This document shows, in pieces, positions 16,046 to 23,741 of a stretch of 64,000 nt of DNA. Below the pieces are notes generated by a model that worked only from the letters and a program-made list of their open reading frames with translations, searched no databases and was not told where the DNA came from. Both the position numbers and the translations under genes were made by a program. The stretch covers positions 29,253 through 93,252 of the forward strand of contig NZ_MUMI01000023.1 in the NCBI RefSeq assembly GCF_002155975.1, given 5' to 3'. Origin of the DNA: Amycolatopsis kentuckyensis (GTDB lineage: Bacteria > Actinomycetota > Actinomycetes > Mycobacteriales > Pseudonocardiaceae). Within the stretch, counting starts at the first letter, position 1. Each line of letters opens with the position of its first letter.

Positions 16046-17230
16046 ATGACTGATGTGACGCGGGAATCGACGGCCCGCCGGAGGCTGCCGGCGGGATGCC
16101 GGCTGCGGCTCGTGCAGCACATCCCGTTCCTGACCGGCCTCGACGCGCTCCCGGCCCGCGTCGAGAGCGCCGAGCCGGGCCTGGACCTCCAGATGTACAC
16201 GCCGGTCCTGGACGGCGAGCTGCGCCGGTACCTGCCGCACCGGGTGGCGACCATCGACGTCGAAGCCGAGGGCGAAGAGCCGCGCTTCCGGCTGCGGTCG
16301 GCGAAGTGCCGGCTGTGGGACTCCGGCGCCGGGGTGCTGGAGATCGGCTACGAAGTCGACATCACCGGCATGACCTGCCGGGAACTGCGCCACGCCATCG
16401 ACCGGCTGCACGAACTCGCGCCCGAGCGGTGGAACGAGACGGCCGCGCGGTGTGCGGAGCACTTCGCCACGAACCTCGGGGGCGGCCGGAGCGAGGCCAG
16501 GACGGTGTGGGTGCACGACACGCTGATCTTCAGCGGGCTCACCGCGGGTGTCGCGGAAGAGGTCGCCGACTACTACACGGACGGCGGCGCGCTCCACGAA
16601 CTCACGATGGAGCGGCACCGCTGGCCGCTCCGGCTCGGCTTGACGGCGTGCTTGGTGACCGACGACGTCGATTGCCGGAAGGCAGCGGTCCGCGTCATCG
16701 AGGCCCACCAGGCGTTGTGGGCCACGGCGATCGAATACGACCGGCAGCTGTTCCGGGTGCTCGCCCAGGAGACCGCGGGAAAGGGGGTGCGCCGTCTCGA
16801 AGAAGAGCTCGACGAACTGCTCCGGGTGCAGCGGAGGATCAGCGACTTCGCGTCGAAGGTCTCGGCCACTCCGGTGCACCTGTCCCGGTTGGACCAGCAG
16901 CTGTGGGTGGCGGTGCACAAGTCGTGGCGCCTGCAGGACCAGATCGACGGGCTGACCGAGCGGCTCGGCGCCCTCCGGAGCTCGTATTCGGAACTCGCGA
17001 ACCGCATCGGAACGCAGCGCAGCCGCCGGCTGTCGTATTTCCTGGTGGTGTTCACGCTCCTGAGCGCGGTGTCGACGGCGGCGAGCCTGCGCGTGTTCGT
17101 CCAGCAGGACCTCCAGCCGTCGAACGCGGAAAGTGTGCGCTGGCTCCTGGTCGCGGCCGCAGTAGCGGCCGCGCTGGCGGCGATCCTCACGGTGTTCGTG
17201 GCCCGCGGCTACCACCGGCGGCGGCGATGA
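16046..17230 (+). CDS. unknown coiled-coil protein with two C-terminal transmembrane helices
   Basis: 394-residue protein not recognised as any named family. Residues 1-215 look like a soluble alpha/beta domain with charged patches. About 225-335 is a Glu/Arg/Leu-rich helical region with heptad character (VRRLEEELDELLRVQRRIS, QDQIDGLTERLGALRSS). Two hydrophobic segments at about 338-360 and 366-388 are followed by a basic tail (RGYHRRRR). The topology recalls CorA-type proteins (soluble domain, long stalk helix, two TMs), but no GMN motif follows the first TM. No catalytic signature was found. ATG 16046 is preferred over GTG 16040. It ends 11 bases from the convergent Shedu gene; a defence role is only a guess. 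Confidence 0.75.
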   Translation: MTDVTRESTARRRLPAGCRLRLVQHIPFLTGLDALPARVESAEPGLDLQMYTPVLDGELRRYLPHRVATIDVEAEGEEPRFRLRSAKCRLWDSGAGVLEIGYEVDITGMTCRELRHAIDRLHELAPERWNETAARCAEHFATNLGGGRSEARTVWVHDTLIFSGLTAGVAEEVADYYTDGGALHELTMERHRWPLRLGLTACLVTDDVDCRKAAVRVIEAHQALWATAIEYDRQLFRVLAQETAGKGVRRLEEELDELLRVQRRISDFASKVSATPVHLSRLDQQLWVAVHKSWRLQDQIDGLTERLGALRSSYSELANRIGTQRSRRLSYFLVVFTLLSAVSTAASLRVFVQQDLQPSNAESVRWLLVAAAVAAALAAILTVFVARGYHRRRR

Positions 17231-17241
17231 CGCGGGCTCTT

Positions 17242-18429
17242 CTAGTCGCTGCTGTCGGCGAATGTGAGTGAGCGCTCGGCGTTGTCCAGCAGTTCTTTGT
17301 AGGTGATCACGGAAATCCGGGCGTGCTCGGCGTTGTAGGTGCGGAGTGTTTCCGCGATTTCCTGTTCGCTGAACTGCGGTTGGAAGCCGGGGTGCCCGAT
17401 CACGACGGTGCCGCTCGCCCGGCGGGACTCGATGCCGTACCGGCCGCGGATCGCGTTGCGGTCTTCGTCGAAGGCGGTGAGGTAGTTCGCGACCTGGCTG
17501 ACCGCCTCGTGCACACCACGGTCGACGATCAGGCCGAAGGCGCGGTACTTCCGGACGAGGGTGGTGTTCGCTCGTTTGAGCTCGACGACGTGCAGGGATC
17601 CGTCGGGGCGCAGCAGCGGAACGTCCACCTCGGTGCCGGTCGTGAACCGGCGTCGCGCCGTCTCGCCGACGTAGCTGCCCCCGAACAGCCAGTAGGAGCC
17701 GCGAATCGCGGCCTGCAGGTGAGCCTCCGTGCTGTTCGGGTTTTCGACGACGTCGCGGATCAGGGCGAGCCGTTCCCGGCGAAGCTGCAGATGCGCCGCT
17801 TCGACCCTGCTCGCCAGCTCCGCATCGGTCAGGTCGAGTCCGCCAGGGCCGGAACCGGGGTCGAAGTCGGTACGCAGCCTCCTGGTCAGCACCTCGGCCA
17901 GCCAGACCTGGGCTTCCGTGTCGAGCCGGAGGACCCGGTAGTGGCCGTGTTCGCGGTCTTCGACCACCCTGAGCGACAGCTCGCCGAGTTCCTGGAGGTG
18001 GCGCACGAGTTCGGCCGCGGTCGCGTCCGGGTGGCGTTCGAGGTACTCCTTCGCGCGGTAGGCCCCCAGGGCGTTGGTGTTCGAGACCATCAGCTGGACC
18101 GCGTCGAGGTTGGTCTCCCTGGCCTCGTAGAGCTGGTACCGCCTCGTCACGTCGTCGGTGAGAATCCGTCCGGTGGCGTGCCCGACCAGGTCGTCCAGGC
18201 GATCGGCCGTCGCGGTGTCGCCCGCCGCCAGTGCCTCTCGGCGCGCGAACGCGGCCAGCTCCAGCATTTTCTTGCCGCCTCGGTTGCGGCTGCTCGCCAG
18301 GTGCTCGCGAACGTCGGCGATGGCGGCCTTGACGTTCGCGTCGGTCACGTGCTCGTCGATGCACTCGAGCAAGAGCGTCGTGACCTGGTCCGAGCGGATT
18401 CTCTTCCGCGACCCGTCGGTGTAGGGCAT
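17242..18429 (-). CDS. Shedu-type antiphage nuclease (SduA-like, DUF4263)
   Basis: 395-residue protein. The C-terminal half (about 230-350) carries the Shedu PD-(D/E)XK nuclease signature: Glu235 in TEAHLQ, Asp269 in GTEVDVPLL, Glu283-x-Lys285 in VVELKRA and Gln312 in SQVANYL. Shedu is a single-gene antiphage defence whose nuclease cuts phage DNA. The N-terminal 220 residues, of mixed alpha/beta and coiled-coil character, are family-variable and probably sense infection. ATG 18429 has GGAGG 6 bases upstream. The gene begins 17 bases after a tetR gene on the same strand, so the two are probably co-transcribed, which is not typical for Shedu. Family assignment is from the motif pattern; activity is untested. 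Confidence 0.82.
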   Translation of the reverse strand: MPYTDGSRKRIRSDQVTTLLLECIDEHVTDANVKAAIADVREHLASSRNRGGKKMLELAAFARREALAAGDTATADRLDDLVGHATGRILTDDVTRRYQLYEARETNLDAVQLMVSNTNALGAYRAKEYLERHPDATAAELVRHLQELGELSLRVVEDREHGHYRVLRLDTEAQVWLAEVLTRRLRTDFDPGSGPGGLDLTDAELASRVEAAHLQLRRERLALIRDVVENPNSTEAHLQAAIRGSYWLFGGSYVGETARRRFTTGTEVDVPLLRPDGSLHVVELKRANTTLVRKYRAFGLIVDRGVHEAVSQVANYLTAFDEDRNAIRGRYGIESRRASGTVVIGHPGFQPQFSEQEIAETLRTYNAEHARISVITYKELLDNAERSLTFADSSD

Positions 18430-18446
18430 CGATATCCTCCAGGCGA

Positions 18447-18998
18447 TCAAGCGAGCAGTCGCGCAGCCAGCGTCCGCAGGGTCGCGGTGATCCGCTCCAC
18501 CGGTACCCCTCGCGACGTCTGGTGCAGGAAAAGCTCCGGAGCCAGCGGGGCCAGCAACACGTCCGCCAGCACTTCGGGATCCGCCGCCCCCGCCGCCTCC
18601 GCCAGGACCCGCACGTGCGTCCGCCAGAACCCGTACGCGCCCGTCGTGAACCGCGAATGGCCGACCTCCGCGCCCAGTACCAGCGGTGCGTGCCGCTCCA
18701 GCAACGCCACCATCGCCTCGTAGAACGCCGCCAGCCGGGCGGACGGCGGGGCCCCCGGTCCCAGCGGGGGGTCTCCGCGCAGCAACGACTCCTGGAGGCG
18801 GCGCTCGTGCTCGTCCAGCAACGCCACGGCGATCGAGGCGCGGTCCGGGTAGCGGCGGTACAGCGTTCCGCGGCCGACGCCCGCCGCCCGGGCGATGTCC
18901 TCCATCGTCACCTCGGCCGCGCCGTGGGCGGTGAACAGCTCCTCGGCCGCCGCGAGGATCTTCGCGCGGTTGCGGGCCGCGTCGGCGCGTTCGGGCAT
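18447..18998 (-). CDS. TetR family repressor of the azoreductase/SMR unit
   Basis: 183-residue TetR-type regulator. The helix-turn-helix lies at about residues 12-58 (AKILAAAEELFTAHGAAEVTMEDIARAAGVGRGTLYRRYPDR) and the small C-terminal ligand domain is typical of SACE_7040-like repressors. It is divergent from azoR and separated from it by two tandem palindromes. It therefore likely represses both directions and responds to an electrophile, dye or quaternary compound handled by the azoR-SMR pair. The Shedu nuclease gene follows on the same strand after 17 bases and would come under the same promoter. Confidence 0.9.
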   Translation of the reverse strand: MPERADAARNRAKILAAAEELFTAHGAAEVTMEDIARAAGVGRGTLYRRYPDRASIAVALLDEHERRLQESLLRGDPPLGPGAPPSARLAAFYEAMVALLERHAPLVLGAEVGHSRFTTGAYGFWRTHVRVLAEAAGAADPEVLADVLLAPLAPELFLHQTSRGVPVERITATLRTLAARLLA

Positions 18999-19015
18999 GG
19001 CGGCAGCCTAGGGAA

Positions 19016-19065
19016 TAACCGGACACGGCGTCCAGTTGAGGTCAAGTGGACACCGTGTCCACTTG
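19016..19065. promoter_or_regulatory. two tandem TetR operators between tetR and azoR
   Basis: The azoR-proximal site, 19043-19065, is a 23-bp palindrome with perfect 11-base arms CAAGTGGACAC and GTGTCCACTTG around one central base. A second, imperfect copy at 19016-19038 keeps the central GGACAC and GTCC core. The two sites are offset by 27 bases. The perfect palindrome overlaps the azoR Shine-Dalgarno region by one base and would block transcription there. Confidence 0.8.
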
Positions 19066-19075
19066 AGGAGGAATC

Positions 19076-19687
19076 GTGCCCCACCTGCTGCACCTCGACT
19101 CCAGCGCCCGCCGCTCGTCGTTCTCGCGTGAGCTGTCCGCCCGGTACGCCGCCGGCTGGACCGGCACCCGGACCTACCGCGACCTCGCCGCCGACCCGGT
19201 TCCGGTGATCGGCGAGGCCTGGACCCGGATCTGCGACGCCCTGCTCGCCGCGAAGATCACCGACCCCGCGCACTACGCCGACGTCGTCGAGACGCCGGAC
19301 CAGCGGAAGGCCTGGGCGATCGTCGAGCCGCTGCTGGCCGAGCTGCTCGAAGCCGACGTCGTCCTGATCGGCGCGCCGATGTACAACTTCTCGATCCCGG
19401 CGGCCCTGAAGGCGTGGATCGACCAGGTGACGTTCCCGAAGATGGTCCTGCGGAACAAGAAGTTCGTCATCGCCGGCGCCCGCGGCGGGACGTACGCGCC
19501 CGGCACCCCCAAAGCCGCCTTCGACCACCACGAGCGCTACCTGCGGGACTTCATCGCCGGGCACTACGGCGTCGACGACGTCCGGTTCGTGCACGCCGAG
19601 CTGACCAACGCCCTGGTCGACCCGCAGCTGGCAAAGCGCGACGGGGAGCGGAAGGCCTCGCTCGACGCGGCACTGGAGGCGATCTGA
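19076..19687 (+). CDS. azoR: FMN-dependent NADH:quinone oxidoreductase / azoreductase
   Basis: 203-residue flavodoxin-like enzyme that reduces quinones and azo compounds by two-electron transfer from NADH. The FMN phosphate loop is near residues 6-19 (HLDSSARRSSFSREL). The conserved GAPMYNFSIPAALKAWIDQV segment near 100-120 also contacts FMN and dimer partner. GTG 19076 is preceded by GAGGAGGA at 19065-19072. The stop overlaps the start of the SMR transporter gene by one base (TGATG), so the two are translationally coupled. The pair is controlled by the divergent TetR through tandem operators, suggesting a response to electrophilic or cationic toxins. Confidence 0.92.
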   Translation: MPHLLHLDSSARRSSFSRELSARYAAGWTGTRTYRDLAADPVPVIGEAWTRICDALLAAKITDPAHYADVVETPDQRKAWAIVEPLLAELLEADVVLIGAPMYNFSIPAALKAWIDQVTFPKMVLRNKKFVIAGARGGTYAPGTPKAAFDHHERYLRDFIAGHYGVDDVRFVHAELTNALVDPQLAKRDGERKASLDAALEAI

Positions 19688-20001
19688 TGGGCTGGGTGAC
19701 GCTGATCTTCGCCGGCCTCGTCGAAATCGCCTGGTCGCAGAGCATCAAACCGACGGAGAACTTCACCCGGCCGTGGCCGACGCTCCTGTGCTTCGTGCTC
19801 GGCGCCGCCGCGGTCTACCTGCTGTCGCGCGCGATGGACACCGTCCCGGTGGGCACCGCCTACGCGGTGTTCACCGGGATCGGTGCCGTCGGCGCGATCG
19901 TGCTCGGCGTCGTCGTGACGAAGGACCCGCTCAGCGTCGGCCGGGTGGCCGCGCTGGCCCTGATCGTCGGCGGCGTCGTGCTCGCCCGCGTCACTTCGTG
20001 A
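19687..20001 (+). CDS. SMR family transporter, Gdx/SugE-like
   Basis: 104-residue membrane protein with four helices. The essential Glu13 lies in helix 1 (GLVEIAWS). The segment PVGTAYAVFTGIGAVGA (about 54-70) closely resembles SugE/Gdx proteins, which export guanidinium in exchange for protons, more than EmrE/Qac multidrug exporters. It works as an antiparallel dimer. ATG 19687 overlaps the azoreductase stop. No guanidine riboswitch is present, since the gene is read from the azoR transcript under TetR control. The substrate may therefore be a cationic product rather than guanidinium itself. Its tail overlaps the convergent peptidase gene by 11 bases. Confidence 0.9.
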   Translation: MGWVTLIFAGLVEIAWSQSIKPTENFTRPWPTLLCFVLGAAAVYLLSRAMDTVPVGTAYAVFTGIGAVGAIVLGVVVTKDPLSVGRVAALALIVGGVVLARVTS

Positions 20002-22003
20002 GCTGCTCCCACAGGAACTCGAACACCAGCGCCCACTTGAACGCCAGCTGCTCGTTGTCCGCCGCGGCACCGTGGCCGCCCTCGATGTTCTCGTGATACC
20101 GGACGTCGTGCCCCTGCTCACGCATCCGCGCCACCATCTTGCGGGCGTGGGCGGGGTGCACGCGGTCGTCGCGCGTCGACGTCACGAACAGCGACGGCGG
20201 ATACGTGCGTCCACTGTGGACGTTCTGGTACGGCGAGTACTTCGCGATGTACTCCCATTCCGCGGCGTCGTCGGGGTCGCCGTACTCGGCCATCCAGGAC
20301 GCCCCGGCCAGCAGCAGGTGGTAGCGGCGCATGTCCAGCAGCGGCACCTGGCTGACGATCGCGCCGAACCGGTCCGGGTAGCGCGTCAGCATCACGCCCA
20401 TCAGCAGGCCGCCGTTGCTGCCGCCCTGGATGCCCAGCCGCGACGGCGTCGTGATGCCCCGCGAAACCAGGTCGGCGGCCACCGCGGCGAAGTCCTCGTA
20501 CACGCGGTGGCGCTGCGCCTTGATGGCCTGGGTGTGCCAGCCGGGCCCGTACTCGCCGCCGCCGCGGATGTTCGCGACGACGTACGTGCCGCCGCGGGCC
20601 AGCCAGCCGCGGCCGATCATGCCGCTGTAGGACGGCGTCAGCGAGATCTCGAAGCCGCCGTAGCCGGTCAGCAGCGTCGGGCCGCCCTCGGCGCCGGACG
20701 GCCGGACGACGAAGTACGGGATCTTCGTGCCGTCCTCCGACGTCGCGAAGTACTGCGCCACGCTCATGCCCGAAGCGTCGAAGAACGCCGGAGCCTGCTT
20801 CAGCACTTCGACCTCTTCGCCGACGTGCCCGTAGCTCAGCGTCGACGGCTGGAGGAAGCCGCTGGAGTCGATCAGGTACTCGTCGCTGACGTCGGGGTCG
20901 GTGTCGAAGATGTCCGCGCTGCCGAACTCGGGACCACCGGCGAGGGGCTCTTCGGTCCAGGCGCCGGGCCCCGGCGTCAGGGTGCGCAGCTCGCTGCGGA
21001 CGTCACGCAGTGTGCCGAGCAGCAGGTGGTGGCGCGTCCAGGCCCAGTACTCGAGCGACGTGTGCTCGTCGGGCGTGAACAACGTCGTGAAATCGCGATC
21101 GCCGGCCAGGAAGGCATCGAAGAGGATGGCGATCAGCGAGCCGGCCGGGTGTTCCGTGCCGCCGACGGTCCACGCCGTCCGCGGCCGCACCAGCAGCCAT
21201 TCGCGGTGCACGGACGCGCTCGCGTCGTCCGGGACGTCGATCTTGACCAGGCCGGTGGGCGTCTTCAGGTGCAGTTCCGAGCGGTAGAAGTCGATCGCGC
21301 GGCTGACGAAGTCGCGTTCGAAGCCTTCGGTCGGGTCGTGGGACGCGCCGATCGAAACGTCGTCCGGCTTGCCTTCGAAGATGGTGACGGCTTCGGAGAG
21401 CGGCGTGCCGCGGCGCCACTCCTTGGCCAGCCGCGGGTAGCCGGAGCTGGTCAGCGAACCCGGGCCGAAGTCCGTTCCGATGTAGACGCGGTCTTCGTCG
21501 ATCCAGCCGATCCGCGTCTTCGCCTCCGGGACCGTGAAGCCGTCCGCGACGAACTCGTGCGCGTCGAGGTCGAACTCGCGGACGACGGTGGCGTCCGCGC
21601 CGCCGCGGGACAGCTCGACCAGGCCGCGCCGGTAGCCCGGCCGCAGCACGGCCGCGCCCTGCCAGACCCAGTTCTCGCCTTCGGCCTCGGCCAGCGCGTC
21701 GACGTCGAGCAGCAGCTCCCATTCGGGCTCGGGCTGCCGGTAGGACTCCAGCGTCGTCCGCCGCCACAGGCCGCGCGGGTGGCTCGCGTCCTGCCAGAAG
21801 TTGTAGAGGAACTCGCCGCGGCGGCGCACGTACGGGATCCGGTCGTCGGCGTCGAGCACCTCGCGCAGCTCGTCACGCAGTTCGGCGAACCGCGCGCCGG
21901 TGGTCAGCTCGGCCAGCGTCTCGTCGTTGCGGGAGCGCACCCAGCCGAGCGCCTCGTCGCCGGTCACGTCTTCCAGCCACAGGTAAGGATCCTCCACACT
22001 CAT
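19991..22003 (-). CDS. prolyl oligopeptidase family serine peptidase
   Basis: 670-residue cytoplasmic enzyme (no signal peptide), of the S9 family that cleaves short peptides, usually after proline. An N-terminal seven-bladed propeller domain spans about residues 60-420. The alpha/beta hydrolase domain follows. The nucleophile Ser529 lies in GGSNGG. The acid is in STRDDRVHP near 611 and the histidine in EGGHG near 642. ATG 22003 gives the family N-terminus DPYLWLEDV. A longer frame upstream has no conserved content. It appears to be a single-gene unit, convergent with the SMR gene. Confidence 0.93.
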   Translation of the reverse strand: MSVEDPYLWLEDVTGDEALGWVRSRNDETLAELTTGARFAELRDELREVLDADDRIPYVRRRGEFLYNFWQDASHPRGLWRRTTLESYRQPEPEWELLLDVDALAEAEGENWVWQGAAVLRPGYRRGLVELSRGGADATVVREFDLDAHEFVADGFTVPEAKTRIGWIDEDRVYIGTDFGPGSLTSSGYPRLAKEWRRGTPLSEAVTIFEGKPDDVSIGASHDPTEGFERDFVSRAIDFYRSELHLKTPTGLVKIDVPDDASASVHREWLLVRPRTAWTVGGTEHPAGSLIAILFDAFLAGDRDFTTLFTPDEHTSLEYWAWTRHHLLLGTLRDVRSELRTLTPGPGAWTEEPLAGGPEFGSADIFDTDPDVSDEYLIDSSGFLQPSTLSYGHVGEEVEVLKQAPAFFDASGMSVAQYFATSEDGTKIPYFVVRPSGAEGGPTLLTGYGGFEISLTPSYSGMIGRGWLARGGTYVVANIRGGGEYGPGWHTQAIKAQRHRVYEDFAAVAADLVSRGITTPSRLGIQGGSNGGLLMGVMLTRYPDRFGAIVSQVPLLDMRRYHLLLAGASWMAEYGDPDDAAEWEYIAKYSPYQNVHSGRTYPPSLFVTSTRDDRVHPAHARKMVARMREQGHDVRYHENIEGGHGAAADNEQLAFKWALVFEFLWEQLTK

Positions 22004-22115
22004 GCCGACAGTCTCGCCTGGTTGGCGGCCCTGCGGCCACCCGGTGGCGTTTTCGTTTCGTGATCCCTGCCTCCCGGGCGGTCCGTATGCTGGTGCCACA
22101 CAGCAGGGGGAGACC

Positions 22116-23093
22116 GTGAACGACGCCGAACCGTCATGGCCGGGGGCGGCCCGGCCACCGGAACCCGCGTGGGTCCCGGAGCCGAACCCGTGGGCGCCCA
22201 ACTGGGCGGTGGCCCCGCCCGTCCCGATCGCGCCGCCGCGCACCCGGCTCTGGGGCGCCGTCACCGGTGTCCTGATCGTCGTGGTGTCCATCTCGCTGAT
22301 CGCCGCCACCATCCCGCACCGCGTGGACGGCCACGCGTTCGCCGCGCAGGGTGCCGATCCCGGCCGGGCGTACGGTGACACCGGGAAGCCCCCGAAGGCC
22401 GTGCCGGAGCTGGCGCGCAACCCCCTGCTCGGGGCCGGCATCAGCCCCGGGCCCGCCACCTGCAGCCTGCCCGAGCTCGGCCGGGCGGCCGAACAGCTCA
22501 AGGCCTACTACAGCGCGCTCGTCACCTGCCTGGAGCAGTCGTGGCGCCCGGCGCTGGAGAAGGCGAACGAGCCGACGCTCACCGCCACCGTGTCGGTGAC
22601 GCTGCCGGAGCACAGCTCGTGCGGGGAGGCGCCGACGGAGAACGAAGCCGTCGCCTACTACTGCGGCGGCGACACGACGATCTACGCCCCGACCGACTGG
22701 ATGCTGTCGGACGCCGGGCTCAACAAGGCCCGGCACATCGCGACGCTCGCCCACGAATACGGCCACCACGTGCAGCGCGAGAGCGGCATCCTCGCCGCGG
22801 CGGCGGACAAGATGACCTCGCCGGACGAGGACAGCGCGGCCGACAAGGAGGTCGTGCGCCGGATCGAGCTGCAGGCGAACTGCTTCGGCGCGCTGTTCCT
22901 GACCGCCGTCGCCGGCTCGGGCTCGATCAGCCGGTCGCTGGCGAACGCCGCGGTCGCCGACTACGGCCGGGCCAACGACAGCGACACCCACGGTTCGCGC
23001 GAGCACCAGCTGTCCTGGGCGAAGGCCGGTTACGACGGCAAGGCCACGAAGGCGTGCAACACGTGGAGCGCCCCGGTCGACGAGGTCAGCTGA
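22116..23093 (+). CDS. membrane-anchored neutral zinc metallopeptidase (YpfJ family)
   Basis: 325-residue protein with a proline-rich cytoplasmic N-terminus (1-45), one transmembrane helix (about 47-68), and an extracytoplasmic domain. The zinc-binding HEYGHH motif is at residues 213-218. A third ligand is probably the Glu of RIELQANCFGALF, typical of YpfJ/zinc_neutral peptidases. Cysteines in pairs (CSLPEL, TCLEQ, SSCGEA, YYCGGD) suggest disulfides outside the membrane. GTG 22116 is chosen for the CAGGGGGAGA just upstream. Substrate unknown; such proteins are thought to process envelope proteins. The 3-prime end overlaps the next, convergent gene by 8 bases. Confidence 0.88.
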   Translation: MNDAEPSWPGAARPPEPAWVPEPNPWAPNWAVAPPVPIAPPRTRLWGAVTGVLIVVVSISLIAATIPHRVDGHAFAAQGADPGRAYGDTGKPPKAVPELARNPLLGAGISPGPATCSLPELGRAAEQLKAYYSALVTCLEQSWRPALEKANEPTLTATVSVTLPEHSSCGEAPTENEAVAYYCGGDTTIYAPTDWMLSDAGLNKARHIATLAHEYGHHVQRESGILAAAADKMTSPDEDSAADKEVVRRIELQANCFGALFLTAVAGSGSISRSLANAAVADYGRANDSDTHGSREHQLSWAKAGYDGKATKACNTWSAPVDEVS

Positions 23094-23658
23094 GGGTCCA
23101 GGCGGGGTCGCGGCCGAGGAGGGCGAGGAACCGGTCGAGTTCGGTCGCGTCCGCGGGGGCCTCGACGCTGCGGGCGAACGAGCCGTTCTTTTCGCGGCCT
23201 TCGTCCGGGATCCGCTCGGCCAGCTTCGTCGCGATGTACACGGCTTCGGCGTCCGGTTCGTAGGGCAGGCCGAGCGTGCGGGCCAGGTCCCAGCCGTGCG
23301 CCACCGTGTCGACCAGGTGCATGTGCGCGGCGATCGCGCCGGGGAACGTGCCGAAGTGGTTGATGGTGAGCTGCCGCTCGAGCACGGCGTCGTCGGCGAA
23401 GGCGTCGAGGAAGTCGTCGACGGACGCCCGGTACGCGGCGTAGGCGTCGTCGCCGAGGGAACCGGCGTCCCAGTCGGGAGCCGACCCTTCGCGCGCCGCC
23501 GTCGCGAAGGCGTGGTTCTCGCTGACCTGGTGGCGGAGCAGATCGGCGAGCGTCCAGCCGGCGCACGGAGTGGGGCGGGCGAGGTCGGCCGGAGTCACGC
23601 CGGCGACCAGCTTGTCGAGGAGGAGCAAGGTGCGGCGGTCGAGTTCGCGGAGATCCAT
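23086..23658 (-). CDS. TIGR03086-like metal-binding protein (DinB / mycothiol-dependent isomerase fold)
   Basis: 190-residue protein of the DinB four-helix fold. The N-terminal signature PTPCAGWTLADLLRHQV carries a probable metal-ligand histidine, with further histidines in AIAAHMHLVDTVAHGWDLA. Actinobacterial members of this group include mycothiol-dependent maleylpyruvate isomerases and mycothiol S-transferases, so a thiol-transfer role is possible but unproven. ATG 23658 is used because it gives the family N-terminus. It is divergent from the MocR regulator with an 83-base gap. Confidence 0.85.
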   Translation of the reverse strand: MDLRELDRRTLLLLDKLVAGVTPADLARPTPCAGWTLADLLRHQVSENHAFATAAREGSAPDWDAGSLGDDAYAAYRASVDDFLDAFADDAVLERQLTINHFGTFPGAIAAHMHLVDTVAHGWDLARTLGLPYEPDAEAVYIATKLAERIPDEGREKNGSFARSVEAPADATELDRFLALLGRDPAWTLS

Positions 23659-23741
23659 ACCGGGCACGTTAGGCGGACCAGCGGACCACGAACAGTGCCA
23701 AACCCGCCGCAACCTTCGTGGGCCAATCTAGACTGGCGCCG

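Noticed and set aside
16046..17230. CorA-type magnesium transporter
   Set aside because: Topology is similar, but the essential GMN motif after the first transmembrane helix is absent.
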